Shown: positions 9,008 through 18,467, counted from the first letter of the stretch. The stretch is DNA of 21,000 nucleotides from Chrysomallon squamiferum (GCA_012295275.1 CM022670.1:30598438-30619437), one strand, 5' to 3'. A program made the numbers and translations. The notes: generated by a model from the sequence alone, not told the origin.

Positions 9008-10490
9008 AACACAACACCATCGGAATAAAACTCAAGGAAAACAAATACGAGACTGGAAAAGGACAAAAAGTTACATCAGCAGAAAAATAAAGTGTTATAC
9101 AAATAAATAACACACTGATATTCTCCTGTGTATCTTAGTCTCTTTCATTGCAAGTGGTCACTAGGCCGGAATACTGCAGCCTACATCATTCAAACAGTGA
9201 GACAGTTTTGCTGCGATTTAAAACCAGTTTACAAAACATTTGTAACTTCATATCTTATTTGTCACTGAACATCACTGGAGAAATACCGTATTTTTAATGA
9301 CACGATTAATACATTATTCGATACTTAGATTAAGTTAATATTGACCGCTTCCAAATAAAGTGATTTATTTTCTGTGTACCAATTTTGTTGCCTAAAACCT
9401 CTGAACTTAATGACATCTATAAGATTCGCTTTGTGACAGTAGTATCTTTTCACATTATCAGTATTATCTGAAAATCCAGATAGCTGAGAGAAGCAGATGA
9501 TAATAACAGCTTCGACTGCCGTAATCGAATATTGATGGAAAAGCAAATAAATACAACAAAGGTTTTTACGAAAGATTATAATCTGCTCTGTTATGATTGT
9601 TATTTTATATACTAATAAGTATATTTGATATTTTATTATACTAATAAGTAAATAAATTTTCATGACTAAAATTGTACTACCTAACCCTGAGTGGATAACA
9701 ATAATAAGCATAATCCACTTTCAGAGTTAATCATGGATACGACGTATTTCATCAAACAGATGATGTAGAAAACATTGGTAGAGGACTCCATAAAATACTT
9801 ACATTTATTATAAAGGCCTCGTAATATTTCACGATGTCGATATTAGCATTCTGTAATTCATGTAAAATTTAGAACTGTAAAACTGTATTTCATCTTTTCA
9901 AAAATTTAATTTCATTGACAGAAAATAAAGGAAAGCTTTAGACTGTTTAAAATTAAACTTTCACATTATACTCATATGGAGGAAATAAACTTTATACTTT
10001 TAGAATATTTTAATTTACTGCACCTGTGTGGCGGGATGGATGAATGGTCTCAAAGAGGTCTTTATAACTTCAAGTGATTATAATTATCATTTTGAGCCAT
10101 CTATTAATAACTTAGTTCGACAATAAAAATAAAACTTTTGCAAAACATTTGAACGCCTCCATTTCACTTCTTCACAACCGGAATTGCAACGTATATCTGT
10201 AATTTTTCTCTATATGCGATAATGACAAGACTCAGAAAAAAAAGTCGCCCCTAAGTATTCTTAGTTGAATTATTTAGTTGTAATACTTCTATCCACTTTA
10301 AATGATCTTATGAAATTTTCTTAAAGTGAAATACCTTCTGCAAGTTATGTTTTATTTGTTTTCTGCCGTCACATTAAATTAATAACGACGTATAATTACA
10401 AAATAGTACAGTTTAAATATATATTTGGGCGCTGCCATAATTGAGCCATTTTATAATTTTGTGATCGTGAAATCATCGGTTACAAAGTAG
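9008..10490. other. AT-rich non-coding stretch
   Basis: No gene recognised. The 128-codon minus-strand frame at 9325-9711 is rich in Ile, Leu and Tyr because the DNA is AT-rich; I see no signal peptide or domain order that makes it convincing. ATACTAATAAGTA is present twice about 29 bases apart near 9608 and 9638. Confidence 0.55.
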
Positions 10491-10528
10491 GATATATATG
10501 CCATAAAGTTCCTTTTAGTGTCTGAAAA

Positions 10529-10612
10529 TGACGTCAGGATTCCGAAAATACAGCCATCAGACCGCCATGTACACAACGACGTCACGATTCCGTAAAGTAG
10601 TATAATGGCGGT
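10529..10612. promoter_or_regulatory. CpG-rich patch with duplicated CRE-like motif
   Basis: TGACGTCAGGATTCCGAAAA at 10529-10548 and CGACGTCACGATTCCGTAAA at 10577-10596 are direct repeats exactly 48 bases apart, with 17 of 19 matching over the GACGTCA-to-AAA core. The first contains a perfect TGACGTCA, the palindromic cAMP-response element recognised by CREB/ATF bZIP proteins. ACCGCCAT (10561-10568) and ATGGCGGT (10605-10612) form an inverted pair around the second copy; both resemble the YY1 core CCGCCAT. About eight CpGs fall within 90 bases in an otherwise CpG-poor region. This could be a regulatory element or a small repeat family carrying these motifs; the sequence alone does not decide. 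Confidence 0.3.
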
Positions 10613-10849
10613 AATCAGATATATTGTTCAAACAGTCTAATACAGTTTTATAGAATGTTGACGTATTTCTACATTGTTACCGGTGAACGATAATGAGTTA
10701 GTTTAACAACAAAAAATAATATTGGTAGTGAGACCCAACTTTTTACACATCAGTCAGCATGTATACTTACATTATTTTATGCAGCAAGCCTACCGATTAT
10801 TATTTTACTTTAGAACTGTTTTGAAAACACACAAATAAGTACACATTAA
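10613..10849. other. non-coding stretch
   Basis: Nothing recognised between the CpG-rich patch and the following CATA microsatellite. Confidence 0.5.
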
Positions 10850-10876
10850 CACATACATACATACATACATACATAC
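10850..10876 (+). repeat. (CATA)n microsatellite
   Basis: About six CATA units ending in CATACACAT. Confidence 0.92.
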
Positions 10877-11033
10877 ACATTATACATATATGATTATGAA
10901 AGATGTAGAATGTTTATGTTTTAAAATAGCTGTACATATTATATCTCACCTACAATCAAATGATAATGCAGTCTGTTAAACTGATCATACACCATTTCTA
11001 CGAGACTGTGAGATACTGCAATATCAGTATTTT

Positions 11034-11074
11034 TATATATATATATATATATGTGTGTATGTATGTGTGTATGT
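11034..11074 (+). repeat. (TA)n then TG/TATG microsatellite
   Basis: TA units to about 11052, followed by GTGTGTATG-type units. Confidence 0.92.
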
Positions 11075-12360
11075 CTATTAGCTTAAAATAATCAGTCATT
11101 TGTGTATCCAAAATACAGTGAAACGTTTCGAAACAATGTCTGGAAAGTAAAATGTTCAAATTTGGGTCATTCGATTTACTTACATTTTAGTATTGATAAT
11201 TTCTTTTATCATACTATACATATTTACCTTTTGATGATTATAAATATTATGTTCTGAAAGATGTTCAAAGCATTAATCTTTATAAATCACAAGAGCGCAG
11301 TAATCTATCGGTTTTGGAAAGAATTCCAATTTAGTCAGGGTCCGTTTTTGAGAAGTTTCATTGAACTTACATTTCACATAAACAACCTTTGTGTTATCGT
11401 CCTCTGGACAGATAACTTGCCATTTAACAAACAGCTGTAAAACTCTTTAATTGTAAATTTATGAACATTGAAATCAGTGCAATTAGCTTTTAATTTGTTT
11501 TTAATTTACAAAATTACCCACATATACTCATTTGCTATTATCCCATTGTTCCTTTCTTACTTTCCTTAATACTACTTTGAAAAAATACATCAAAATTTCG
11601 AATACAATTTTAATAACTGGACAGAGGAGATACCTTATAAGAATAATTATTTTTATTAGCTTCTAATTTGTGTGTGCTCGAGCTTCCTTTAGGATAATTT
11701 TATACAGGTTACTGCTTAAAAAAAAATGTATATAACAACTCAGCGTATTTTAATTTGATAGGAAAGAAGAAATTGACTGAAATCAATGTTAAGCCTATCT
11801 CTCATCAAATGAGATCTTCGGTACTAAGTAATGTTCATCCCCAATGATAAAATTTTAGACATATGGAAGCAGAATGCGTGTCTTTACATTGCATGGAAAT
11901 TAACACCTGCAATACAGATTTCATTAATTTTCTGGTAAAACCTCTTGGGTTATCATATTTCTGTATTGTCTGGCTTTGATTTTTTTAATGTTCGTCTTCT
12001 TTGTACAGTTTTCTTATTGTACGTTGTATTATTTACATTGAGGTTAATCGCACAAAGCCCAACTTTAGAAACTAATTAGTCTGAGCTGCGCACTAATATA
12101 CAAAACTATCTGTCTTTATTCTCAATTCATTTAGACAGATCGCTTAAAGGTTACACTTCAAAATTAGTATAAAAGCAAATTAATGAGCCTTTGTTCTTGT
12201 CAATAATTATTATGAATTTTATAATTTATTTCGCAAAAACAAATCAGCGTACGTCTATTGTAATGTCATTGTACGAAGAACGTGTTACTGAAATTGAAGA
12301 ACAAGTATGGTATCATGCAATTAAATTAATTCATAATTAACAACAACACAACAGCATCAA
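11075..12360. other. AT-rich non-coding stretch
   Basis: 1.3 kb without a recognisable gene, RNA or mobile element. No open frame here is long or domain-like. Confidence 0.55.
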
Positions 12361-12452
12361 CAATAATAATATTAATAATACTAATACTAATACTAATAAT
12401 ACTAGTAATACTAATAATACTAATAATAATAATAAGTAAATAAATAAATAAT
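12361..12452 (+). repeat. (AAT)n / (ACTAAT)n / (AAAT)n compound repeat
   Basis: AAT units with interspersed ACT triplets giving a local higher-order unit TAATAC, then TAAA tetramers from about 12435. Confidence 0.9.
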
Positions 12453-12607
12453 AAAAGAAAATATATTAAAAGCAAGGAAAACGGAATTATGTACGTTTGC
12501 ACTGTTACCTGTTTGTTAACTTTCGTTTTAACGAATGAATAATTGGATATTTGTTTAGTGATATCTCTACTCAGATGTTATCATGTCCTGATAATAATTT
12601 CAGTATA

Positions 12608-12694
12608 ATGAAGAAAGCCGCCGTCCCTCAGCAACGAGCTTCACTTTATTATTACCAGCAAGATCAGCCATTTAGTGAAATACCTTCAAAATGA
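12608..12694 (+). CDS. 28-codon small open frame, doubtful
   Basis: ATG at 12608 to TGA at 12692-12694 gives 28 residues beginning MKKAAVPQQRASLYYYQQDQ. It sits in a short patch of more balanced base composition than its surroundings, and the bases just upstream (AATAATTTCAG) resemble a splice acceptor. There is no family I recognise, no clear donor site downstream and no neighbouring exon. Most likely it is a chance frame; it is listed because it is the only short frame whose residue composition is not simply AT-driven. Confidence 0.1.
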   Translation: MKKAAVPQQRASLYYYQQDQPFSEIPSK

Positions 12695-12722
12695 CAGGGA
12701 TTTTGCGAAGTAAATAATTTCT

Positions 12723-12900
12723 TCAGTTGATTACAACAACAACAGCACTAACAATAATAAATGAATGAATGAATAAACAAATAAATACATAAATAAAGAA
12801 GAAAAAGGAAAACAATAACAATAATTAACCTCCTAGAAGAAACAACAACAACAACAAAATTAAAATAAACGGAAAACAAAAAATAATGTAATAAAATGCA
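12723..12900 (+). repeat. A-rich low complexity with AAC and AAAT units
   Basis: ACAACAACAACAGC near 12734, AATGAATGAATG near 12760, AAAT units to about 12798 and AACAACAACAAC near 12842. There is no transposon body attached. Confidence 0.75.
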
Positions 12901-13691
12901 CTACTAATATGTCTATTATCTTATGCTATATCCGGTAATATGGATAAATATGAAAATAGGCTACATTCTATAGTGACATTTCTGATTATACTGATATGGG
13001 AGTTTAAATCACAAAGAAAGAAATAGTGGGAACTGAACATATAGTTCGGCCGAGTATCTCAGATAATGGAGAAAATAAAATAAAAAATCACAAAAATATA
13101 AACGACATTTGTCAATTTAGCGAGACATTTGTGGATATTTCCTGTAAAGAAATTTCTGTTTATAACAAACTGTTCCATTAAAATGTGATCTTATTCTGAA
13201 AATACCCGACAGCTCTCTATGTGTTTGTGTACAAAAGTGTAAATACAGTAGCTGAGTATTCATTCATCCATTTGAACCATATGGTGTATTTTTTGGTTCG
13301 TAATCTAGCTATCTATTTCTCTGTCCCTACGTTATAATAAATTTTAGAGAGAACTAAAACATCAATAGAGTAAGCTTCTTAATAATTCATTTGGGGTGTT
13401 TGACATAACACTGAATCATTTCCGTAGTATTTAAATTCCCTGACGTCACATTCGACAGTAAATAGATCAGTTGGAATGAAATATAAATTACTTGTCAGAT
13501 ATTTATGTGTTAATAAAATCTCAGCTGTCTTGATCATCACCCATAACTTAATAATGTCGAGTGTATCATAATTATAACTGTAGTAATAAGTTTAATATTT
13601 TAGGAATGGTGCCATTTTGACAATGTGCGTGCTCCAGATATTTTACGTAAATAAAACATTATTTCAGAGACACAAAACCATCTGTATAATC

Positions 13692-13696
<5 letters not shown>
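12901..13696. other. AT-rich non-coding stretch
   Basis: No gene recognised. A CRE-like TGACGTCA occurs once at 13441-13448, isolated from the pair at 10.5 kb. Confidence 0.55.

Positions 13697-13778
<82 letters not shown>
13697..13778 (+). repeat. (CT)41 microsatellite
   Basis: 82 bp uninterrupted CT tract, the longest in the window. The Ser-Leu frame at 13617-13889 is its translation and not a gene. Confidence 0.98.
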
Positions 13779-13786
<8 letters not shown>

Positions 13787-13853
13787 TTGTGTGAGACTGT
13801 GCATGTGTGTGAGTGCGTATTGTGTGTGGTATGGTGTATGTGTTTGTGTGTTT
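13779..13853 (+). repeat. TG-rich degenerate tract adjoining the CT tract
   Basis: TG units with interruptions (TTTG, GAGACTG, GCATG, GGTATGG) directly abut the CT array, making a compound (CT)n(TG)n repeat. Confidence 0.85.
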
Positions 13854-14044
13854 ATGAATCAGATTTATTATATAAGCAATACAGCATAATTACTACTTCC
13901 AGCTTCTCCTTAAACTAAAGATGACTAAAACTAAGTTTACAATTAACGCTGTGATGTTATAGTAATAATGAAAAAAATAAAATAAAAAAAACATTTATTA
14001 ATAATAATTTAAAAAACAATATATATATAGTTAAACTGATTCCT

Positions 14045-14046
<2 letters not shown>
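13854..14046. other. AT-rich non-coding stretch
   Basis: Ends in A-rich low complexity (about 13970-14035) with a short TA run. Nothing else recognised. Confidence 0.55.
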
Positions 14047-14075
<29 letters not shown>

Positions 14076-14094
14076 AAATATTAAATAAATAAAT
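14047..14094 (+). repeat. (TAAA)n microsatellite
   Basis: About eleven AAAT/TAAA units with one interruption (ATATT near 14080). Confidence 0.95.
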
Positions 14095-14937
14095 GATAAA
14101 TGTTTTGTCAGCATGTTCGAGACCAGCCTTAGTTTAAACTGCAGCCATCGTTTTTTAATTTTACATCATTTAAATTATTTCCCCTGGATTAATAATAAAA
14201 ACTGATGATTACCTTGAATAAACTTTCGCTACTTGTAGAAACCTTAGATGACCAAGTTTTATTTCAATCCGAATCAGACGGCTTGTTTCTTAGGAATGAC
14301 TTCATACAATTGTTTACTTCACATTTATAGCGCGAAATCCTCACGTAATAATACATAAATAAATAAACAAAAACATCCTGCTTTTAAACTATATTTAAAA
14401 TGCAATATTACCCAGTGTGATCGTCTATATTTTCTTCGACATTATATAACAGGGATTTGTGGCACAAACTAAAGAGAAGAAAACATATGTTTCTAAATTA
14501 ATATTTCAAGATCTCTTTTATAAATAGGAGCTCTCAGCTCAACATCATACAAACAAATTATCTCTTTTAGCTTTCTCAGTCACAGCTTTATAATTGACAT
14601 ACCAGAAATATGTTTCACATTATTTTTATTTTTGTTCAACCAAAACTTTGCAGCAATTTCAAGAAAAAAGGAAGAAGAAGAAGAATAAAAAAAGAACAAA
14701 ATAACCCTAACATTTTATTATTATACATTCAAAATAAAACAGAAATAATTAATATGCTATTAAAATATTCCATGCTGATTATCTTTATTAGGCATTAGCA
14801 TGATATCAACGAATCAAAGAAAAAATAATGTAAACCACATGGCAAGAAGAAAAATCTGGCGGCTGAAAAGAAGATTTTTACAATTACATGAAAAGCTATA
14901 TAAACAATACATGACATTCCAAGGTTCTTGTCTTCAC
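14095..14937. other. AT-rich non-coding stretch
   Basis: No gene recognised. Positions 14663-14700 are a purine-rich AAG/AAA patch. The 62- and 89-codon plus-strand frames that begin at 14610 and 14800 contain Lys/Arg strings or run into the trinucleotide repeat and have no recognisable domain. Confidence 0.55.
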
Positions 14938-15019
14938 ATATTTATTTATTTATCATTGTTACTACTACCATTATTATTATTATTATTGCTGCTGGTGTTG
15001 TTGTTGTTGTTGTTACTTT
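14938..15019 (+). repeat. (TTTA)n, (ATT)n and (GTT)n compound repeat
   Basis: TTTA tetramers, then TAC/ATT triplets, a short GCTGCTGGT interruption and TTG triplets. It yields a poly-Leu run in the frame 14800-15069, which is a repeat artefact. Confidence 0.88.
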
Positions 15020-15574
15020 TCATTTTATGTTATACTGAATCAGCACAGAATTGCATAACATTTTTCTAATAATCTCCCAGCAATCAGCGGGTTACGAAAC
15101 ATGCAGCCTCAGATGTGACTGTTTCAGGATCGATCTTCTGCCGTTAACATGTTATTTTATATTTTCCGTTCTTATTAGGGCTCAACAGCTTATTTACTAA
15201 AACATTTCCCGCTTATTGGATAAAGCCTATAAAATATCCCTTTTTGCTGGTATCTCTGAGTAGACATGAACCGAAGTCGCCAAGATTCTAATTCCTTCAA
15301 TTACCATACACGAAACATTTGACTGAGACCTGACAACGTTAACATTAAAATATGTAAGGATTCTTTCCTTCATCTCTCAGCAAACAAACTAATACAAAAT
15401 AAAAGACAAATCTGCTAGAATTACGTTTTTTAAATTACGAAATCTTCAGATTTAGACATTGCATATTAAACGTTTTAGTCTCGATATTTAATATGTATCC
15501 ATGCTGACACTAAAGAGATGTATTATATAATTTTTTTTACAAATAAATTATTTGAATTAAATGAAAGGATAGAT
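15020..15574. other. non-coding stretch
   Basis: No gene recognised. A GCGGGTTACGAAAC string at 15087-15100 loosely recalls a tRNA B box but no A box or cloverleaf accompanies it. Confidence 0.5.
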
Positions 15575-15701
15575 GGGTGGATGGATGGATGGATGGATGG
15601 ATGGATAAAGACATTATTTATTTATTTACCATCATCATCATTATTCTTATTGTTATTATAATATATTAAATAAATGTATGAGTAAATAAATAAATAAATA
15701 A
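15575..15701 (+). repeat. (GGAT)n with flanking (TTTA)n, ATC and TAAA units
   Basis: GGAT units occupy 15575-15606. A mixed TTTA, CATCAT and TTATTATT block follows, then TAAA tetramers at about 15682-15701. Confidence 0.88.
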
Positions 15702-15778
15702 TTCCTGGCCAAATAGAAAAAATTTGGCTTTAATGCAGTTACAGAAATACGGTACATTTATTTTTACTTCTTTGCAAC

Positions 15779-15788
15779 GTTTAAAATG
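15779..15788 (+). repeat. left direct repeat, putative target-site duplication
   Basis: GTTTAAAATG, repeated exactly at 16598-16607 on the other side of the inverted-repeat element. Confidence 0.55.
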
Positions 15789-15796
15789 GGGTGTCT

Positions 15797-15812
15797 CCAC
15801 TTTGCCGGACGC
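15797..15812 (+). repeat. left terminal inverted repeat core
   Basis: CCACTTTGCCGGACGC, GC-rich against a very AT-rich background; perfect inverse of 16573-16588. Confidence 0.85.
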
Positions 15813-15990
15813 TATTGTTCTTAGAAATCATTGATGTGCGCTGATCGCTAGTACAATAGGCGATTATGGTATAGTTTAATTCAATAAATATGTTCAATCA
15901 CTTCATCATTCATTTTATTGCATTTACAGTTAAAAAGTATAGACATTCATAACATCCATTTTAACATTCACATAGGTAAAATTATAGTCA

Positions 15991-16028
15991 TAACATCCAC
16001 AGTAAATTGAAGGCTAAAGTGGATGTTA
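15991..16028. repeat. internal hairpin of the 0.8 kb element
   Basis: TAACATCCAC (15991-16000) and GTGGATGTTA (16019-16028) are perfect inverted repeats with an 18-base loop. CATAACATCCA also occurs at 15948-15958, so the motif appears three times, as internal transposase-binding motifs sometimes do. Confidence 0.6.
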
Positions 16029-16309
16029 CAAGTCTACAAGAAATGCGTTGACTGAAATCTCAGCATTGTCGCGTTCATGGTTTTCAAGATTTCGGTAGCT
16101 CGTAATTAAATCTCTCGAGGTATTAATAGTAGATGGACAACTGACTTTGCAACGCCTCCAATGAACAGTATCTCTTTCACTACTCTAGATCCTGAACTTG
16201 TGTCCATGGTGCACTAAACTACGCCCGCCACGTGAATTCGGAATGAATTTCAAATTGACCTGTACGTTTGCCGTCCTGCAAGAATTGGTACTGCCAGCAG
16301 TGCATGGTG

Positions 16310-16350
16310 TATATATGTATGTGTGTGTGTGTGTGTATATATATATATAC
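16310..16350 (+). repeat. TA/TG microsatellite inside the element
   Basis: TATATATGTATG, then about eight GT units, then about six TA units. It expanded after or with the insertion. Confidence 0.92.
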
Positions 16351-16572
16351 TTTTGTTTAAAATATACTCACTCGCCTAAACATGAATGTGTATGTGCTAT
16401 CATGATACATGAATTAAGGTTACTCATTTCAACAATTTGCATGTGAGTTGTGATCGAGAGGTAAGATCAGATCAGGAAATTATAATGTGATTATAACTGC
16501 ATCGTATACCAGTATTTAGTGGAACAGACTGTAACCACCCGTGCAATGGACATTTACCGTTAATCTGTTCAG

Positions 16573-16588
16573 GCGTCCGGCAAAGTGG
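16573..16588 (-). repeat. right terminal inverted repeat core
   Basis: GCGTCCGGCAAAGTGG, perfect reverse complement of the left core. Confidence 0.85.
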
Positions 16589-16597
16589 GGGTAAACA

Positions 16598-16607
16598 GTT
16601 TAAAATG
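16598..16607 (+). repeat. right direct repeat, putative target-site duplication
   Basis: GTTTAAAATG, identical to 15779-15788; one A (16597) separates it from the best-matched right end. Confidence 0.55.
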
Positions 16608-17149
16608 CATGCAACTGGCATTTAACAAAACTGTTTCGATGTCTTTAGTAACAATAGCAGAATAATTTTGTTCTGTGAAATTCGTGTTTGAATACATTTT
16701 AACGAGACAAGACGGATTATTTATTTTGTTAGGAAAACAGGATCGTGTTACATGCGAACCTGCTTCATGTTGAGTCATGACAACAGATTAATAGACACTG
16801 AATACTTTAGTGTCTCAGCCTTTCAAAGAAAATTCTTTTCAAACACAATGAAATTATTTCTTTGAGACTAATGGAATGTAATTCTCTGCTAAATAGATAC
16901 AACCCCGGCTTGTTTGTAATAAAAACATGGATATTTCTAGATGTGAAAAAAAACAACATCTCTAGGCACTGCTTTCAAATCGATTATTGTTACTGTTTTA
17001 TATTACTGCAGATATGCAGCATTGACAAGTTACTCTTCATAGTTATACTGGGACAGTTAATGTAATTTGTAAAAATACTGTTTTGTACTTATATCATTAA
17101 TAAGTATTATATCTGAACTTGCCTGTTTGTAATGTTTATAGACATATAT
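16608..17149. other. non-coding stretch
   Basis: No gene recognised. The 69-codon minus frame (16569-16778) overlaps the transposon end and has no domain. The plus frame 16862-17065 is AT-driven. Confidence 0.55.
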
Positions 17150-17276
17150 GTTTGTATGTGTATGTATGTTTGTGTATAATATATGTGTAAGCATATTTTT
17201 GAATGTATTTATGTATGTATGCATGTATGTATGCACGTACTTACGTTTGTATGTATGTATGTATGCATGTATGTAT
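17150..17276 (+). repeat. degenerate (TATG)n tract
   Basis: TATG units with many substitutions (TTTG, CATG, CACG, TTACG). The overlapping 118- and 132-codon frames on opposite strands (17183-17539 and 17057-17455) owe their openness partly to the 4-base unit, which lacks stops in those frames. Confidence 0.85.
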
Positions 17277-17280
17277 TTAG

Positions 17281-17415
17281 GATTGAATATTCTCTGACTT
17301 ATGTACGTCTGATTAGACTCTGCACAGATATAATATTTGGAACGCACTGGCACAAGTGGACAAAGTCCAGTTCTCGACCTCACAACCTCAGATACCGGTG
17401 GCGAGACTCTAATGT
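17281..17415. other. GC-richer patch of unknown origin
   Basis: About 130 bases of balanced composition lie between the TATG tract and a perfect GTAAGTA at 17413-17419, with TTTAG directly before it at 17276-17280. An exon-like arrangement is therefore conceivable, and a frame is open on each strand (plus: FGTHWHKWTKSSSRPHNLRY; minus: RVSPPVSEVVRSRTG). Neither translation resembles a domain I know, and the acceptor lacks a pyrimidine tract. An old copy of an interspersed repeat is equally likely. Confidence 0.25.
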
Positions 17416-17714
17416 AAGTACGTCTGTTTCTGAATGTAGATTTTATGGGAGACATCTACTGCTACTTCTCGTTATAACAGCCAAATGTACACTTGTTCAT
17501 TATACACTTTATTTTGCATTCAGCTATATTTCCCAATAGCTGTAGATTTGGAGGATTCAAAGAAAATTATTCTGCACACTCTTCAACGGCCTTTAATAGT
17601 ACTACATAATTGAGTTTATACTATTCTCAATTCCTCAGACAACTGCTTTCCAGTTCAGCAATAAACTGTAGCGCAATTTCTTGTCAACATGTATTTAACC
17701 TGTCTTAAAGTAGT

Positions 17715-17749
17715 CTTCACAGACACTAAGCTATGGGTGTCTGTTGAAG
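17715..17749. repeat. short hairpin
   Basis: CTTCACAGACAC (17715-17726) pairs with GTGTCTGT-GAAG (17737-17749, one bulged T) around a 10-base loop. The 12 bp stem does not extend further, so it is too short for a canonical microRNA precursor. Confidence 0.6.
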
Positions 17750-17811
17750 TTCGGCCTCTCTATGACTACAGGCTTTAACTTAGCAGAAAAAAAAGTCCCC
17801 AAATACAACTA

Positions 17812-17843
17812 TATTACTATTATTATTATTATTATTATTATTT
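17812..17843 (+). repeat. (ATT)n microsatellite
   Basis: About ten ATT units with one ACT. It faces the (AAT)n tract 34 bases downstream, to which it is complementary. Confidence 0.95.
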
Positions 17844-17873
17844 TTACAAAGATGAAAAAGAAAAAAGATAATA

Positions 17874-17876
<3 letters not shown>

Positions 17877-17949
<73 letters not shown>
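17877..17949 (+). repeat. (TAA)24 microsatellite
   Basis: 73 bp of uninterrupted TAA units. It produces poly-Ile frames on both strands (17744-18037 and 17809-18027), neither of which is a gene. Confidence 0.98.
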
Positions 17950-18425
17950 CATAATTTTCTTTTCATTAATAGAAATAGATATGGTTATGATAAACATGTG
18001 TGAAGCACTTAATCTCAATTTCTTCAAACATGCCTAGAAATCTTCTGATCAAGATTCATTAAAAGAAATCTGTATACAATTATCAAGGCCCATCAAAACC
18101 ATCTGTCCTTTGGGCAAGCAAATCATATGTGTTCTCCGGGGAGATGCATATGTAAAGACAGCGAGTGTTTCCGTCATCAACATCTGTCACAATCCTGACT
18201 GATGAGCTTATTTGAAGTGACAAATGAAAATATTTCTCTTATAAACCTTTTTAATTATTTCGTAAAAAAATACGTTAAGATATCAAGTAAATAAACTGAA
18301 AAATTAACTGATGTTAACTGTAAGTTTTGTAATTTAAAGAACAATTTTTTCGCTATTTTGTTTTTCATGTACAACAATTAATTTAATGAATAATTAACAT
18401 TTATAAAAAGAAATATTCTTTCTTT
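17950..18425. other. non-coding stretch
   Basis: No gene recognised. Positions 18085-18220 are less AT-rich but have no open frame of note. CTGATGA at 18199-18205 was examined as a possible hammerhead core and rejected. Confidence 0.55.
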
Positions 18426-18463
18426 TATATATATATAGATAATATTTAGATAAAGAGATAGAT

Positions 18464-18467
<4 letters not shown>

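Larger units (their letters stand above)
15789..16597. mobile_element. non-autonomous DNA transposon, about 0.8 kb, possibly hAT-like
   Basis: CCACTTTGCCGGACGC at 15797-15812 is a perfect 16 bp inverted match to 16573-16588. The outer 8-10 bases (GGGTGTCT on the left, GTTTACCC reading inward on the right) are only partly similar, so the full terminal repeat is imperfect. GTTTAAAATG flanks the unit as a direct repeat at 15779-15788 and 16598-16607. The left terminus GGGGTGTC recalls the CAGGGGTGTC ends of some animal hAT elements, and an 8 bp duplication (TTTAAAAT) would fit hAT, but one base of slack exists at the right end. The interior has no transposase frame. It contains a 10 bp perfect hairpin (15991-16000 with 16019-16028), a partial copy of that motif at 15948-15959 and a TG/TA microsatellite at 16310-16350. 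The superfamily is uncertain; that it is an inserted element is fairly likely. Confidence 0.7.

Noticed and set aside
9325-9711. 128-codon minus-strand frame rich in Ile, Leu and Tyr
   Set aside because: Composition follows AT-rich DNA, with no domain order, no clear start context and no neighbouring exons.
10850-10876. regular short repeats considered as CRISPR-like
   Set aside because: Repeats here and elsewhere are direct microsatellites with no unique spacers, and the sequence is clearly eukaryotic in style.
14800-15069. 89-codon frame with a poly-Leu stretch like a signal peptide
   Set aside because: The Leu run is produced by ATT, CTG and TTG triplet repeats at 14960-15019.
15087-15100. 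GCGGGTTACGAAAC, considered as a tRNA or SINE B box
   Set aside because: No A box at the right distance, no cloverleaf pairing and no poly(A) or repeat tail.
17057-17455. 132-codon minus-strand frame, the longest in the window
   Set aside because: More than a third is the degenerate TATG tract (Tyr, Ile, His, Thr strings). The remainder covers the patch at 17281-17415, already reported as uncertain; no domain is recognised.
17744-18037. 97-codon poly-Ile frame that looks like a membrane protein
   Set aside because: The Ile run is the (TAA)24 tract; the opposite strand gives the same artefact, and neither has flanking protein-like sequence.
18199-18240. CTGATGA followed by GAA, considered as a hammerhead ribozyme core
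   Set aside because: The second conserved box (GAAA) is not placed after a stable stem II, and no stem I or III could be paired.
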